Origin: Fidelibacterota bacterium
GTDB lineage: Bacteria > Fidelibacterota > Marinisomatia > SCGC-AAA003-L08 > TS1B11
Direction: 5' to 3'
NCBI GenBank assembly: GCA_004124875.1
Contig: SCKJ01000002.1
Location: forward strand, 1-64,000
DNA length: 64,000 nucleotides
Part shown: one piece after another, positions 42,848-52,047 of the stretch
Layout of the letters: every line of letters begins with the position of its first letter
How positions within the stretch are numbered: position 1 is the first letter of the stretch
The notes under the pieces: model-generated
The model's input: only the letters and a program-made list of their open reading frames with translations
Databases searched by the model: none
What the model was told of the DNA's origin: nothing
Program-made: the position numbers and the translations under genes

Positions 42848-44057
42848 TGCGAAAATTTCAACGGCCAGCCTCGATTACCTGTTGTTAATCCCCATGGCGG
42901 TCCTGTTGCTGATGGGCGGTTTGGCCCTCTACAGTACGGCCCACGGAGCGCCGTTTATGGGGACCTCACTGATGCGCCAGATGGTCTGGTTGGGCGTAGG
43001 GCTGGGACTGGTATGGACGCTCCAGTGGGTCGATCCGCGTACGTACTACCTGCATGCCTACCGGTTTTACGCCGCCCTGCTGGCCCTGTTACTCCTGACC
43101 TATTTCATGCCGACTGTTTCCGGTGGCCACCGCTGGCTTTTTTTGGGGCCCATGCGGATGCAGCCTTCGGAGCTGGGGAAAATCATTATTGTGTTCGCCA
43201 TGGCAAAATATCTGACAGACTACCGCAAGCAGCTCGACGAGTTCCTCTATGCGCTGGTACCGCTGGGGATGGCCATTATCCCGGCGGTGCTGATCATCGG
43301 GCAGCCCGATCTGGGGACCGCCCTGATCATCATGATGGTCGCTTTCAGCATGATGTACTGGTCCGGTATTTCGCTGTTCTACCTGTTTGTCATCATCGCC
43401 CCCCTGATCAGCATCGTAACCGGTTTTGGGTTTTATGCGTTCTCGTTCTGGATGGCATTTCTGATAGTGGTCCTCTATCTTGCCAGAATCAAGATTCGCT
43501 GGAAAACGGCCGTGTTCCTGATTAACGCCATGTTCGGAACCCTTGCGCCGTTCCTCTGGAATTCTTTGCAACCTTACCAGCAGCAGCGGATTATGACTGT
43601 GATCGACGCCACCGCAGATCCCCACGGCGCCGGCTATCAGGTGTTGCAGTCCCGCACAGCCATTGGATCCGGGGGCCTGTTCGGCAAGGGTTTGGGGGAG
43701 GGAACGCAGACCCAACTCCGCTTCCTTCCGGTTACGGACACCGACTTTATTATTGCGGTCATCGGTGAGGAATTTGGCTTTATCGCCATCCTGCTGATCC
43801 TGATCATGTTTGTCTGGCTGTTGCTGCGGCTCATTGACCGGGCCTCCACAACCCAGTACCGGTTTGCTTCACTCAGCGTGGTCGGATTTGCAAGCATATT
43901 TTTGGTGCATATATTTGTGAACATGGGCATGTCGACCGGACTGATGCCCGTTACCGGACTCCCGTTGCCGTTTCTCAGCTACGGGGGTTCCTTCCTGCTT
44001 ACCTGTATTCTCATGATCGGGCTGACCCAGCATCTTCTGGCCGGTGAACCGCTTTGA
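42831..44057 (+). CDS. rodA: Peptidoglycan glycosyltransferase RodA
   Basis: A 408-residue SEDS-family polymerase with about ten membrane helices, which joins lipid II into glycan strands with PBP2. Family signatures: GGHRWLFLGPMRMQPSELGK, AKYLTDYRKQ, GQPDLGTALI, GSGGLFGKGLGEGTQTQLRF and TGLMPVTGLPLPFLSYGGS. The start is TTG inside mrdA, with GGAGGA six bases upstream, a clear non-ATG start. Last gene of the shape operon. Confidence 0.94.
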   Translation: MRKFLNAKISTASLDYLLLIPMAVLLLMGGLALYSTAHGAPFMGTSLMRQMVWLGVGLGLVWTLQWVDPRTYYLHAYRFYAALLALLLLTYFMPTVSGGHRWLFLGPMRMQPSELGKIIIVFAMAKYLTDYRKQLDEFLYALVPLGMAIIPAVLIIGQPDLGTALIIMMVAFSMMYWSGISLFYLFVIIAPLISIVTGFGFYAFSFWMAFLIVVLYLARIKIRWKTAVFLINAMFGTLAPFLWNSLQPYQQQRIMTVIDATADPHGAGYQVLQSRTAIGSGGLFGKGLGEGTQTQLRFLPVTDTDFIIAVIGEEFGFIAILLILIMFVWLLLRLIDRASTTQYRFASLSVVGFASIFLVHIFVNMGMSTGLMPVTGLPLPFLSYGGSFLLTCILMIGLTQHLLAGEPL

Positions 44058-44175
44058 CCTGCGGAAGTCGCCGTAAAAACCGATTTTTCGGGCCGATGGC
44101 TGCTGCGTTGCTGCGGCCCTTCCTCCATCGTAAATTCAGGCTTATCAATTTGTGCTTGAATTGACTGGAGATAAC

Positions 44176-45072
44176 ATGGAACGCCTGAAGGCCGGTGGAT
44201 GGATCGCAACTGCCGCAGTTTGCCTCGTTACGCTGGGAGCCGCCCCTACCGAAGGGAGCGCGGAATCAAGCCAGAACAGAACCTCCCGTCCAAGGAGCAG
44301 CCAGCAGAGCCGGCCGACGACGAGTTCGGAGCTGCGCAAATTGAACAACCGTACCGTCTCACTGAAGGCGGAGAATGACAGTCTCAAAGTCCGGGTTGCA
44401 CAGCTCGAAGCCGCGTTTCAGTCGTTTTCCACCGTGGTGCCGGACCTGAGAAGAGCTGTCGGAGAAACCATGAGCACCAGGGCGGCCATGGACAGCGCTG
44501 AGCTCGCGCTGGTGAATCAGCTAAGCCTGGTGCTTAATAAAATATCGCTGCTGGAGGACAAGGCCGGCTACATCGACAGCACGAACTTTGAGATACTGAC
44601 GCAGTTGGTGCTGGTGGAAAATAAAATAGTCTCCCTGGCCAACAGCTTTAATGATGTCATGGCGGCGCGGCAGCCGGGTCGCTCGATGTCCGCCGAAAAG
44701 ATGACGGACGAAGAATTTCGTGGCCGCTATATTAAGGCTCTCACGTCCTATCAGAATGGACAGTACGGATTGGCTCGTGAACAGTTCACCGAGTTGACCC
44801 AAATCGGGATGGACCATGAGCTGGCCGACAATGCCCAATACTGGTTGGCCGAATGCTATTACTCGGCCCGCAATTTTAAGCGGGCTATCGACGAATTTGA
44901 AAAAGTGATGCCCTATCGCGGAACTGACAAGGCTGATGATGCGCAATACAAAATCGGATTGAGCTACTGGAGTGCCGGAGATTATGTCCTGGCGAAATCG
45001 GCCATGGAAAAATTGCTGGCCGACTATCCGGAAACAAGCCTGGCCGATCAGGCGCGGCGCTATTTACAATAA
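44176..45072 (+). CDS. YbgF/CpoB-like periplasmic coiled-coil TPR protein
   Basis: 298 residues from ATG 44176 (CTGGAG five bases upstream). Order: signal peptide (WIATAAVCLVTLGA), a Ser/Arg-rich linker, a coiled coil at about 50-85 (LRKLNNRTVSLKAENDSLKV), a helical middle, and three TPR units from about 180. The TPRs read YIKALTSYQNGQYGLAREQF, YWLAECYYSARNFKRAIDEF and YKIGLSYWSAGDYVLAKSAM. This architecture is that of YbgF/CpoB, which links outer-membrane constriction and wall synthesis. No tol or pal gene is nearby, so assignment is by architecture. Confidence 0.8.
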   Translation: MERLKAGGWIATAAVCLVTLGAAPTEGSAESSQNRTSRPRSSQQSRPTTSSELRKLNNRTVSLKAENDSLKVRVAQLEAAFQSFSTVVPDLRRAVGETMSTRAAMDSAELALVNQLSLVLNKISLLEDKAGYIDSTNFEILTQLVLVENKIVSLANSFNDVMAARQPGRSMSAEKMTDEEFRGRYIKALTSYQNGQYGLAREQFTELTQIGMDHELADNAQYWLAECYYSARNFKRAIDEFEKVMPYRGTDKADDAQYKIGLSYWSAGDYVLAKSAMEKLLADYPETSLADQARRYLQ

Positions 45073-45114
45073 TTAAGTCCAGCACTGCCCTTTACAACAG
45101 GTACCCCAAATTTT

Positions 45115-45963
45115 ATGCCTTTAAAAATATACTATCTTGCGTCTGAAATCGCGCCCTTCTCCGACACCTACGGCCTCGGGAAATTTTCAAAAGAAATTTG
45201 CTCGATATTCCAGGAGAATGAGGAGTTTGACATTCGGCTGATCCAGCCCAAGTACGGCTATATCAGCGAGCGTAAGTTCATCTTGCGTGAAGTCATCCGC
45301 CTGCGGGATATGCCCATTGTGTTTGATGGCAAGGACCGGATTGGCAGCGTTAAATCGGCCTTTATTCCCAACACGAAAGTGCAGGTCTACTTTCTGGAGG
45401 ACGACGAATTCTTCAAGCCGGTCACCAATCTGCTCTACAAGGCCCGCAACGGTCGCATGCTGAAGGACAACCCCAAGCGCTATGCCTATTTCGCCCGTGT
45501 GGCCCTTGAAAACCTGAAGCACCTGTTCTGGAAACCCGACATCATTATTGCCAACGACTGGCAGATGAGTTTCGTGCCGGCTCTGTACAAGTTGCAGTAT
45601 GCCGATGACGAATTCTATAAGGATATCAAGACCGTCTACCTGATGCACTCGGCCAGTAAAGAGAATGCGACTTTCACCAAGGAGGCGTACGGCGCGGTTG
45701 ACCTGCTGGATGTGAAAGACAAACGGCTGCCGAAAATGACTGCGCAGATTAATAACCTGGAGCTGGCGATGAAATTTGCCGACAAGGTCATTCATGTACA
45801 TGGTGCGGACGGGCGGCTTGATACCGAGCTTGCCAGAGAAAAGGCCATTGACAAGCTGGTTAAAGGCACCCGGGGCAGTAGAGGCCTGACTATCAAAGGG
45901 GTGACCCCTGAAGATTGGACCAAAGCGGCAAATACGCTGGAAACGATTTTGCGGAACCTTTAG
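45115..45963 (+). CDS. Short starch/glycogen synthase-like protein (GT5 catalytic N-terminal domain only)
   Basis: 282 residues matching the N-terminal Rossmann half of starch/glycogen synthases: IYYLASEIAPFSDTYGLGKF, FDIRLIQPKYGYISERKF, VYFLEDDEFF, YAYFARVALENLKHLFWKPD and IIANDWQMSFVPALYKLQYA. The C-terminal GT-B half is missing, and so is the Lys of the usual K-x-G-G-L motif. Bacteroidetes carry similar short proteins annotated as glycogen synthase; whether they are enzymes is unclear. It may regulate or bind ADP-glucose. The frame is complete, with no sign of truncation. Confidence 0.8.
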   Translation: MPLKIYYLASEIAPFSDTYGLGKFSKEICSIFQENEEFDIRLIQPKYGYISERKFILREVIRLRDMPIVFDGKDRIGSVKSAFIPNTKVQVYFLEDDEFFKPVTNLLYKARNGRMLKDNPKRYAYFARVALENLKHLFWKPDIIIANDWQMSFVPALYKLQYADDEFYKDIKTVYLMHSASKENATFTKEAYGAVDLLDVKDKRLPKMTAQINNLELAMKFADKVIHVHGADGRLDTELAREKAIDKLVKGTRGSRGLTIKGVTPEDWTKAANTLETILRNL

Positions 45964-45989
45964 CAGCTGCTCCCGTACCAGCATTCGAC

Positions 45990-47225
45990 ATGCCCCATCA
46001 CGATTCCCTGACAAGGCCACGCAGGCTGCATAGGACTACGGTTGCCGCGCTGTTGGCGCTGGTCTTGGCCACAGGCTGTGATAATGCCTCGATATTGTCC
46101 CCGCTGCCGGGCAGCCAATGGCAACTCTCCGACACAACCTTGTCGGCCATGTCATTCCGTCAGATCGAGGTGTCGGCATTCAGCAACGGCAGCAGGACCC
46201 TCTACGCGGGACCCATTGGCGGCGACCCGGCCAAGGAGTCCGTCATCCTGCTGCGGCCCGCCTTGTTTGACAGCCTCCACATCGCAGACTCCAATTTCGT
46301 GTCGGCCGAGCTGGTGATCTTCCGCAGAGTATTCCGCGACAGCACGCGCGATCTCAGCTCACTGTTTGAGTTATCGGTTATCGTAGCGGACAGCAGCGTC
46401 TGGTCAGCAGCCGACACCGGCCTTACCGTCGATTCGCCCGGCTTGCAACTGCGAACGGGCGTTGTTGAGGCATCCATGACCACCGCGAGCGTCACGGTGC
46501 CTTTGGGCGACTCCACGGAGACCCTGGTTGGCATTGAGCACATCACGTTTCCCATCCTTGCAGAGACGTTTGACAACTGGCTCAACGATACCACAGCCCT
46601 CAACGGATTCATGCTGCGCCAGGTCGGCGGCCTTGACGCCGTTGCGTTCCATGCCCGTTTGACCACCCGCCCGCCCTTCGTTGCGCTTACATATACGGAC
46701 ACGGCCGAGGGCGGTGATCTAACCACGGTCTACTCGGGCCTGGTGGCCGATCTCGGCATCTATCCACCCTCGCAGGAGCCTGCGCCGACGGACTCCACCC
46801 TGATGGTATTTAATTATTACAACGGCTGGGGAGCCCATGTCAATTTCAGCCCCTCACTCAAGCCCGATTCATCGCGGCTTATTGTTGCCGCCAAACTGAA
46901 ATTTTATAGTCCACAGCTGCCTGACGATCTGATCGCATCCACGGTCACCTTGAGACTCGATCGCGTGATTGATGACAGCCTAAAAACGGAAGTTCTGTTC
47001 ACTGGAGTGAACTACGCAAGCGATGAGACTGAGTGGACAGTCATCATCGGACGTTTAGCCGACGAGATCAACAGCGGCAGGAGTGAGAATTTTGGCATCG
47101 ACATTCGGGTCGTGCCATCAAACCATGATTTTGACACGCTCATTTTCTACAGTCCTTATGCCGATGCTGCAGTGCAGCCGACCCTGGAATTGGTCTATGC
47201 AGTTCCCTATGCGGGGCGCCCATGA
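45990..47225 (+). CDS. Lipoprotein of unknown function
   Basis: 411 residues from ATG 45990, chosen because a lipoprotein signal follows (LLALVLATGC, Cys30). The remainder is rich in beta-strand, Ser, Thr and Asp, with no recognisable domain; the pattern hints at Ig-like or DNRLRE-type beta sandwiches (LRLDRVIDD, ELVIFRRVF). It overlaps the next gene by four bases (ATGA), so it probably works with that outer-membrane barrel. Confidence 0.6.
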   Translation: MPHHDSLTRPRRLHRTTVAALLALVLATGCDNASILSPLPGSQWQLSDTTLSAMSFRQIEVSAFSNGSRTLYAGPIGGDPAKESVILLRPALFDSLHIADSNFVSAELVIFRRVFRDSTRDLSSLFELSVIVADSSVWSAADTGLTVDSPGLQLRTGVVEASMTTASVTVPLGDSTETLVGIEHITFPILAETFDNWLNDTTALNGFMLRQVGGLDAVAFHARLTTRPPFVALTYTDTAEGGDLTTVYSGLVADLGIYPPSQEPAPTDSTLMVFNYYNGWGAHVNFSPSLKPDSSRLIVAAKLKFYSPQLPDDLIASTVTLRLDRVIDDSLKTEVLFTGVNYASDETEWTVIIGRLADEINSGRSENFGIDIRVVPSNHDFDTLIFYSPYADAAVQPTLELVYAVPYAGRP

Positions 47226-48463
47226 CCAGGCTGCTGAAACTTATGTTAGCGCTGTTGGCGCTCGCTCCACTGTCGGCGCAATCGCCCCTGAACCTCTACG
47301 GTTTGGGCGCCTTGCAGAGCGCGGAGGATGTCGCCAGCGATGGCGCCGGAAATATCAGGTCCCTGCCGCTGACTGAAGGTGACGCCTACCCGGCCAGCGT
47401 CGCCTCGTGGCATCATTTACGCAGCACGCAGCTCCGGACGACCCTGGCGACTCAAATGAGCATGGCACCCGCTGATGTTGATCCGCGCTATAAAACCGGT
47501 CTCAGGCGCATTATTTTCATGGTACATCTCGACAACAGATCGGCCCTGGGATTTGCCCTGTCTCCGTTGACCCAAACCGATCTGTCCCTGAACGATACGA
47601 CCGGCTCCTTGGAATTGGGCACAGACACCTTACTCTACCGCCAGGTCCGCTCTATATCGGGCGGCGTATCGAGCCTGCAGGTGGGGTACTCGCGCAAGCT
47701 GGGAGGATCCATTTCGGTGGGTGTCGCCCTGGACCTATTGTTTGGCACCTTATTTCAGAATGATACGCTGGAATTCATCTCAAAAGGTTCCAGAGTCGAT
47801 ATTCTTGGCTGGGTCCCCTACCTGGGGGCAGAGCGAACCGTCAACTTCCTCGGCAGGAGCCTGGAACTGAATCTCACCACAGGGGCCTTTCCCGTCAGCC
47901 GGTCCCAGTTGGGCATCCGCGTCAATCTGCCACTCTCCCTGCGGACCAAGGTAATAACGAGATTTATTAATGCAGCGCCCTTTACTGAAGTGAACACTAT
48001 AAAGATGCAGCTGCCGGTAAGCCTGAATATCGGATACGCCATCAAATTGGGGCAGCGCCAGCGGCTGCTGGCGGAATGGAGCCAGCAGCAGTGGAGCAAG
48101 TCCGATGACAACGATCTCATATTCGGCCGCCAGTTTGAAAAAGTGCAGGGGTGGGCTGCTTCGTGGACTTCCAAGCCCGCTGCGCTGGCCAGCGCCTCCC
48201 CCGGCAGAATGTTTTATCGGGTGGGATTCCATAATAAATCTTATTACCTTTCCGACCGGGAAAAAGAACCTTTGGGCGAGGTTGCCTTCAGTGTGGGATT
48301 TGGAATCCGTTCCCTGAGAACCAATCACAAATTGGATTTTGCGCTACAGATAGGCCAACGGGACGCTCTAGACGATCTGGACAGTGAGAATTTCGGTCGT
48401 CTGTCCATTGGAGTCACGATGGGTGAGATGTGGTTTGCACGGCCTAAGAAAAATTGGAATTAA
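47222..48463 (+). CDS. Predicted outer-membrane beta-barrel protein
   Basis: 413 residues with a signal peptide (LLKLMLALLALAPLSAQ). The start, SPLNLYGLGALQS, resembles Bacteroidetes outer-membrane proteins annotated as FadL/long-chain-fatty-acid or gliding-motility-like. Alternating amphipathic strands run to the end, closing with MGEMWFARPKKNWN. That C-terminus ('WF.KRK...') is seen in many such barrels. Specific function unknown. It is coupled to the upstream lipoprotein. Confidence 0.65.
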   Translation: MTRLLKLMLALLALAPLSAQSPLNLYGLGALQSAEDVASDGAGNIRSLPLTEGDAYPASVASWHHLRSTQLRTTLATQMSMAPADVDPRYKTGLRRIIFMVHLDNRSALGFALSPLTQTDLSLNDTTGSLELGTDTLLYRQVRSISGGVSSLQVGYSRKLGGSISVGVALDLLFGTLFQNDTLEFISKGSRVDILGWVPYLGAERTVNFLGRSLELNLTTGAFPVSRSQLGIRVNLPLSLRTKVITRFINAAPFTEVNTIKMQLPVSLNIGYAIKLGQRQRLLAEWSQQQWSKSDDNDLIFGRQFEKVQGWAASWTSKPAALASASPGRMFYRVGFHNKSYYLSDREKEPLGEVAFSVGFGIRSLRTNHKLDFALQIGQRDALDDLDSENFGRLSIGVTMGEMWFARPKKNWN

Positions 48464-48465
48464 AT

Positions 48466-49728
48466 GTGAACAGCCGATATTATTCGAACTTGAAATATTT
48501 TGCAGTCGTGGCGGCCATGCTTGGGACCGTGCAGTTTTGCGCAACGGGACCTCCGGCTGAAGATGAGGGACCCTCACTTAGTGAGGAGGAACGGGCGCGG
48601 ATCCAACACAAGTGCGATATTGCGCTCTCCAACGCATGGGAGTATTTCAAGAATCGTGATTACAACTCCTCCGTCCGTAACTACCTTAATTTGATCGAAT
48701 TAGGCTGCGGCGAGGATTATGCCCAAAATGTCTACGTCTACTTCGGACGGGCATACCTGGAGCTTTCCAACCCCGACAGCGCCATCTGGGCATTTCAGCA
48801 GGGCTTGCGTTATCTGCCTGAGGATAAGGATTTGCTGCAAAACGCGGCCTACACCATGGGCCGATTGGGGCAAGTTGACCAACAGATTCGCTATTACGAG
48901 CGGTGGGTCGAGGCCGATTCCACCAATGGGCAGGCTTATTCGGATCTGGCCGATCTTTTGCGCGAGCAAAAAAGGTTTGACGACTTGATTTATCTGCTGA
49001 AACAATGGCTGAAGGTCGATCCCACCAACAGCCGCATCACGAGCGATTTGATCAGCGCAACGGAGCTCAGTGGCGGCGATCCCCTGGAAGTGTTCCGCAG
49101 CCGGGCGCTCGATAATCCCGATAACCCGCAGTATGGTATGGACTACGCGGCCAAACTGATTGAAACGGGCAATATTCTCGAAGCGTTTCGAGAGCTCGAG
49201 GCGGTTATTCAACGATCGCCCTCATCCACCCGGGCATATGAACTGCTGGCCAGCGCCGCCGTTGAGGATGATGATCTCGACAGGGCCGTTTCCGCCTATG
49301 AGCGGCTGTACGATCTCAACAGGACCAACATCAAAGTCACCATCGATCTGTCCCGGACTTATCTGCAGAAAATGGATTATGATAAGGCCCTCACCTGGGC
49401 CGAAACCGCCCTCCGCGTCAGCAATAACAGCGGTGAGGCCTACTACGCCAGAGCTGAAGTTTACTACAATGTCGCCGATGAATGCACCGGTCAGCACGAG
49501 AATGGCGTGGCCCGATTCGATGACAAATTGGTCTTCATGATGGCACACGAAGACTATTTAAAAGCTGTTGATCGGGGTCATCGCAGGGGCCGGTCACGGG
49601 CCGATTTTCTGGGCAAGAATCTGATACCCAGCAAGGGGGACTGGTTCCTCCAGTCGGCGGATATTCGGGTATTCAAACCGCAGGGCAGTTGCTACGGCTG
49701 GGTCACCAGGACGATCCGGAGGCCGTAA
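48466..49728 (+). CDS. Exported TPR-repeat protein
   Basis: About 420 residues. GTG 48466 is preferred; a TTG at 48454 would overlap the barrel gene. A hydrophobic leader (YFAVVAAMLGTVQFC) may be a signal or a non-canonical lipobox (VQFC). TPR-like repeats span about 45-330, for example VYFGRAYLELSNPDSAIWAF, YYERWVEADSTNGQAYSDLA and YERLYDLNRTNIKVTIDLSR. A C-terminal GxLxxG-type tail (GSCYGWVTRTIRRP) follows. It probably scaffolds envelope proteins; the exact role is unknown. Confidence 0.7.
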   Translation: MNSRYYSNLKYFAVVAAMLGTVQFCATGPPAEDEGPSLSEEERARIQHKCDIALSNAWEYFKNRDYNSSVRNYLNLIELGCGEDYAQNVYVYFGRAYLELSNPDSAIWAFQQGLRYLPEDKDLLQNAAYTMGRLGQVDQQIRYYERWVEADSTNGQAYSDLADLLREQKRFDDLIYLLKQWLKVDPTNSRITSDLISATELSGGDPLEVFRSRALDNPDNPQYGMDYAAKLIETGNILEAFRELEAVIQRSPSSTRAYELLASAAVEDDDLDRAVSAYERLYDLNRTNIKVTIDLSRTYLQKMDYDKALTWAETALRVSNNSGEAYYARAEVYYNVADECTGQHENGVARFDDKLVFMMAHEDYLKAVDRGHRRGRSRADFLGKNLIPSKGDWFLQSADIRVFKPQGSCYGWVTRTIRRP

Positions 49729-49876
49729 TAGCAGCCGTTGCCATCGTGTGGCGTTGTCCAAAACCGATACAGGCCCTCACTCCCGCAACAGCTCCCCGCC
49801 GCCTGCTGGCGCGGCCCGGACCGCTTGTCGCTGATCCTCCTTCGAGCCCGGCGGCTGATATCACCTGAACAGGCAC

Positions 49877-51175
49877 ATGGAGACATTGGCGCAATACGAT
49901 CCCGACCTTTTCGCCTCCATTGAAGGCGAACTTGACAGGCAGCGGGACACCCTCGAACTCATTGCCTCAGAAAACTTCGCGTCGCCAAGGGTGCTGGCCG
50001 CTGCCGGCACGATCTTGACCAACAAATATGCCGAAGGGTATCCCGGCCACCGGTACTATGGCGGCTGCGAATACGTCGACCAGGCAGAGGAGCTGGCCAG
50101 GGCGCGGGCGCGGGAGCTGTTCAGCTGTGAGTACGCGAATGTGCAGCCGCACTCCGGCAGCCAAGCCAACATGGGCATATATTTTACGTTTCTGCACCCC
50201 GGCGACACGGTTATGGGTCTCGACCTGGCCCATGGGGGGCACCTGACGCACGGCAGCCCGGTTAATTTTTCAGGCATGCTTTACAACTTCGTGTCCTACG
50301 GGGTGGCCGAAGGGACGGGCCGTGTCGATTTTGATGCCTTGCTGAAACTGGCCCGGGAGCACCAGCCGAAACTGATCGTCTGCGGCGGCAGCGCCGTGCC
50401 AAGGCAGATCGAATTTGAGCGTTTCAGAGAGGTCGCCGATGCGGTGGGAGCCCTCCTCATGGCCGACATTGCGCACCCGGCTGGACTGGTGGCCACCGGG
50501 CATCATCCCTCGCCCTGGCCATTTTGCGATTTCGTGACATCCACGACCCACAAAACCTTGCGCGGACCACGGGGGGGCCTCATCCTGATGGAAAAAGAAA
50601 AGGAGAACCCGTGGGGTAAAGTGGCGCCCAAAAGCGGCCGGGTCAAGACGGTCGGCGAGCTGGTGGACAGCGCCATCATGCCGGGGATACAGGGCGGGCC
50701 CCTGATGCACATCATTGCCGCCAAAGCGGTGGCCTTCAAAGAGGCGCTGACTCCGGAGTTCGGCAGCTATTGCGGCCGGGTCATCGACAACGCCGCCACT
50801 CTCGCGCAGGCATTCCTGGACCGCGATTATAAGGTGGTGACCGGCGGTACCGATACCCATGTCCTGCTTATCGATCTGAGCAACAAGCATGTCACCGGCA
50901 AGGCAGCCGAGGCGGCCCTTGAGCGGGCAGGTATAACGGTGAACAAGAATATGGTGCCGTTTGACCAGCGCTCCCCTTTTGTCACCAGCGGCATCCGCCT
51001 GGGCTCGCCGGCGCTGACGACGCGGGGCATGGGGACCGCAGAGATGGAGCAGATCGCAGCATTGATGGATCAGGTCATCTCGGCCCCGGATGACGAGAAA
51101 ATTTCGGGCGCGGTATTAAGCGAAGTCGCCCAGCTGAGCCGTCCTTTTCCCCTATACGCGGAGCTGGCAATATGA
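49877..51175 (+). CDS. glyA: Serine hydroxymethyltransferase
   Basis: A 432-residue PLP enzyme that makes glycine and 5,10-methylene-THF from serine. Conserved text: [62 protein letters not shown], and [13 protein letters not shown] with PLP lysine Lys226. Length is standard. It supplies one-carbon units also needed by PurN and PurH upstream. No glycine riboswitch is evident in the 148-base gap before it. It overlaps nrdR by four bases (ATGA). Confidence 0.95.
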   Translation: METLAQYDPDLFASIEGELDRQRDTLELIASENFASPRVLAAAGTILTNKYAEGYPGHRYYGGCEYVDQAEELARARARELFSCEYANVQPHSGSQANMGIYFTFLHPGDTVMGLDLAHGGHLTHGSPVNFSGMLYNFVSYGVAEGTGRVDFDALLKLAREHQPKLIVCGGSAVPRQIEFERFREVADAVGALLMADIAHPAGLVATGHHPSPWPFCDFVTSTTHKTLRGPRGGLILMEKEKENPWGKVAPKSGRVKTVGELVDSAIMPGIQGGPLMHIIAAKAVAFKEALTPEFGSYCGRVIDNAATLAQAFLDRDYKVVTGGTDTHVLLIDLSNKHVTGKAAEAALERAGITVNKNMVPFDQRSPFVTSGIRLGSPALTTRGMGTAEMEQIAALMDQVISAPDDEKISGAVLSEVAQLSRPFPLYAELAI

Positions 51176-51633
51176 ACTGTCCCTTCTGTGGGTCCTCAGA
51201 AAGCAAGGTGGTGGACAGCCGCACCGTCAACCGTGAAAGCAGCGTGCGGCGCAGACGGGAGTGCCTCAGTTGCAGTCAACGGTTTACCACCTATGAGTAC
51301 ATTGTTCGCCAGCCGTTGCTGGTGATAAAAAAGAACGGCGAGCGCGAAGAATTTGACCGCTCCCGGATTGAGGCGTCCATTAAAATCGCTTGCAACAAGC
51401 GGCCGGTTCCGGCCCAGCAGATGATGGATGCCGTAAGCCGGGTGCAGGGCCAGATTGAGGAGCTGGGCAAGGCGGAAGTGTCGTCAGCCATCATCGGTGA
51501 AATGGTCATGACGCAGCTTAAAGATATGGACAAGGTGGCCTATATACGTTTTGCGTCGGTGTACCGGGAGTTCGCCGATATTGGCGCGTTCCGTGTAGAA
51601 ATCGATCAGCTTGAAGGGAAAACCGGGGACTGA
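51172..51633 (+). CDS. nrdR: Transcriptional repressor NrdR
   Basis: A 153-residue repressor of ribonucleotide reductase genes. The zinc ribbon holds Cys3, Cys6, Cys31 and Cys34 ([23 protein letters not shown]). The ATP-cone follows ([27 protein letters not shown]) and senses ATP/dATP. It overlaps glyA, a common bacterial arrangement. No nrd genes or NrdR boxes were noticed in this window. Confidence 0.95.
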   Translation: MNCPFCGSSESKVVDSRTVNRESSVRRRRECLSCSQRFTTYEYIVRQPLLVIKKNGEREEFDRSRIEASIKIACNKRPVPAQQMMDAVSRVQGQIEELGKAEVSSAIIGEMVMTQLKDMDKVAYIRFASVYREFADIGAFRVEIDQLEGKTGD

Positions 51634-51669
51634 CCTCAAGTTTTACCTTACCTGACCGATAAGCCGGGT

Positions 51670-51861
51670 ATGAGAATTTCACCCGATACGCTCAAGATAT
51701 TGGTGTGTCCACAATGCAAAGGGGAGATCGAGCCGCACGTCAGTGAGTCCAATGACGAGGTTATTTGCCATACCTGTCAGCTGATTTATCCCACTTACAA
51801 GGACATTCCCATCATGTTACTTGATCGGGCTCACACTTATACCCCATCTGACGGACAGTGA
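51670..51861 (+). CDS. Trm112-family small zinc-binding protein
   Basis: 63 residues of the Trm112/UPF0434 type: LKILVCPQCKGEIEP and EVICHTCQLIYPTYKDIPIM with four cysteines as CxxC pairs and the closing DIPIML signature. Bacterial members are thought to bind zinc and may stabilise methyltransferases; the function here is not known. It follows nrdR after 36 bases. The TGA is followed directly by the promoter of the PorV-like gene. Confidence 0.85.
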   Translation: MRISPDTLKILVCPQCKGEIEPHVSESNDEVICHTCQLIYPTYKDIPIMLLDRAHTYTPSDGQ

Positions 51862-51862
51862 C

Positions 51863-51891
51863 TTGACATACTTGTCAGGCTCCCTTATATT
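51863..51891 (+). promoter_or_regulatory. Strong sigma70-type promoter for the PorV-like/T9SS cluster
   Basis: A perfect TTGACA (51863-51868), a 17-base spacer and TATATT (51886-51891). Transcription would start near 51898, leaving a leader of about 150 bases before the ATG at 52048. The leader shows no recognised riboswitch. Confidence 0.7.
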
Positions 51892-52047
51892 CCCTCCAAG
51901 ATAGCAGGAGAATGCTCGAGATAGAACGTTAACAGGTTGAAACTAAGGCGATCATGAATTTCGCCGGAGAAACATAAAATACATTTCGGCCCAATTATTG
52001 CGGGTAAATTCCGCAGGGCTCAAATGTGACGAGAAGGATCTGGACAG

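Noticed and set aside
38751..44057. A novel operon arrangement in the shape genes
   Set aside because: mreB-mreC-mreD-mrdA-rodA is the standard order; only the TTG starts of mreC and rodA are notable.
49729..49876. Glycine or other riboswitch upstream of glyA
   Set aside because: The 148-base gap shows no conserved riboswitch core or terminator/anti-terminator pair that I can recognise.
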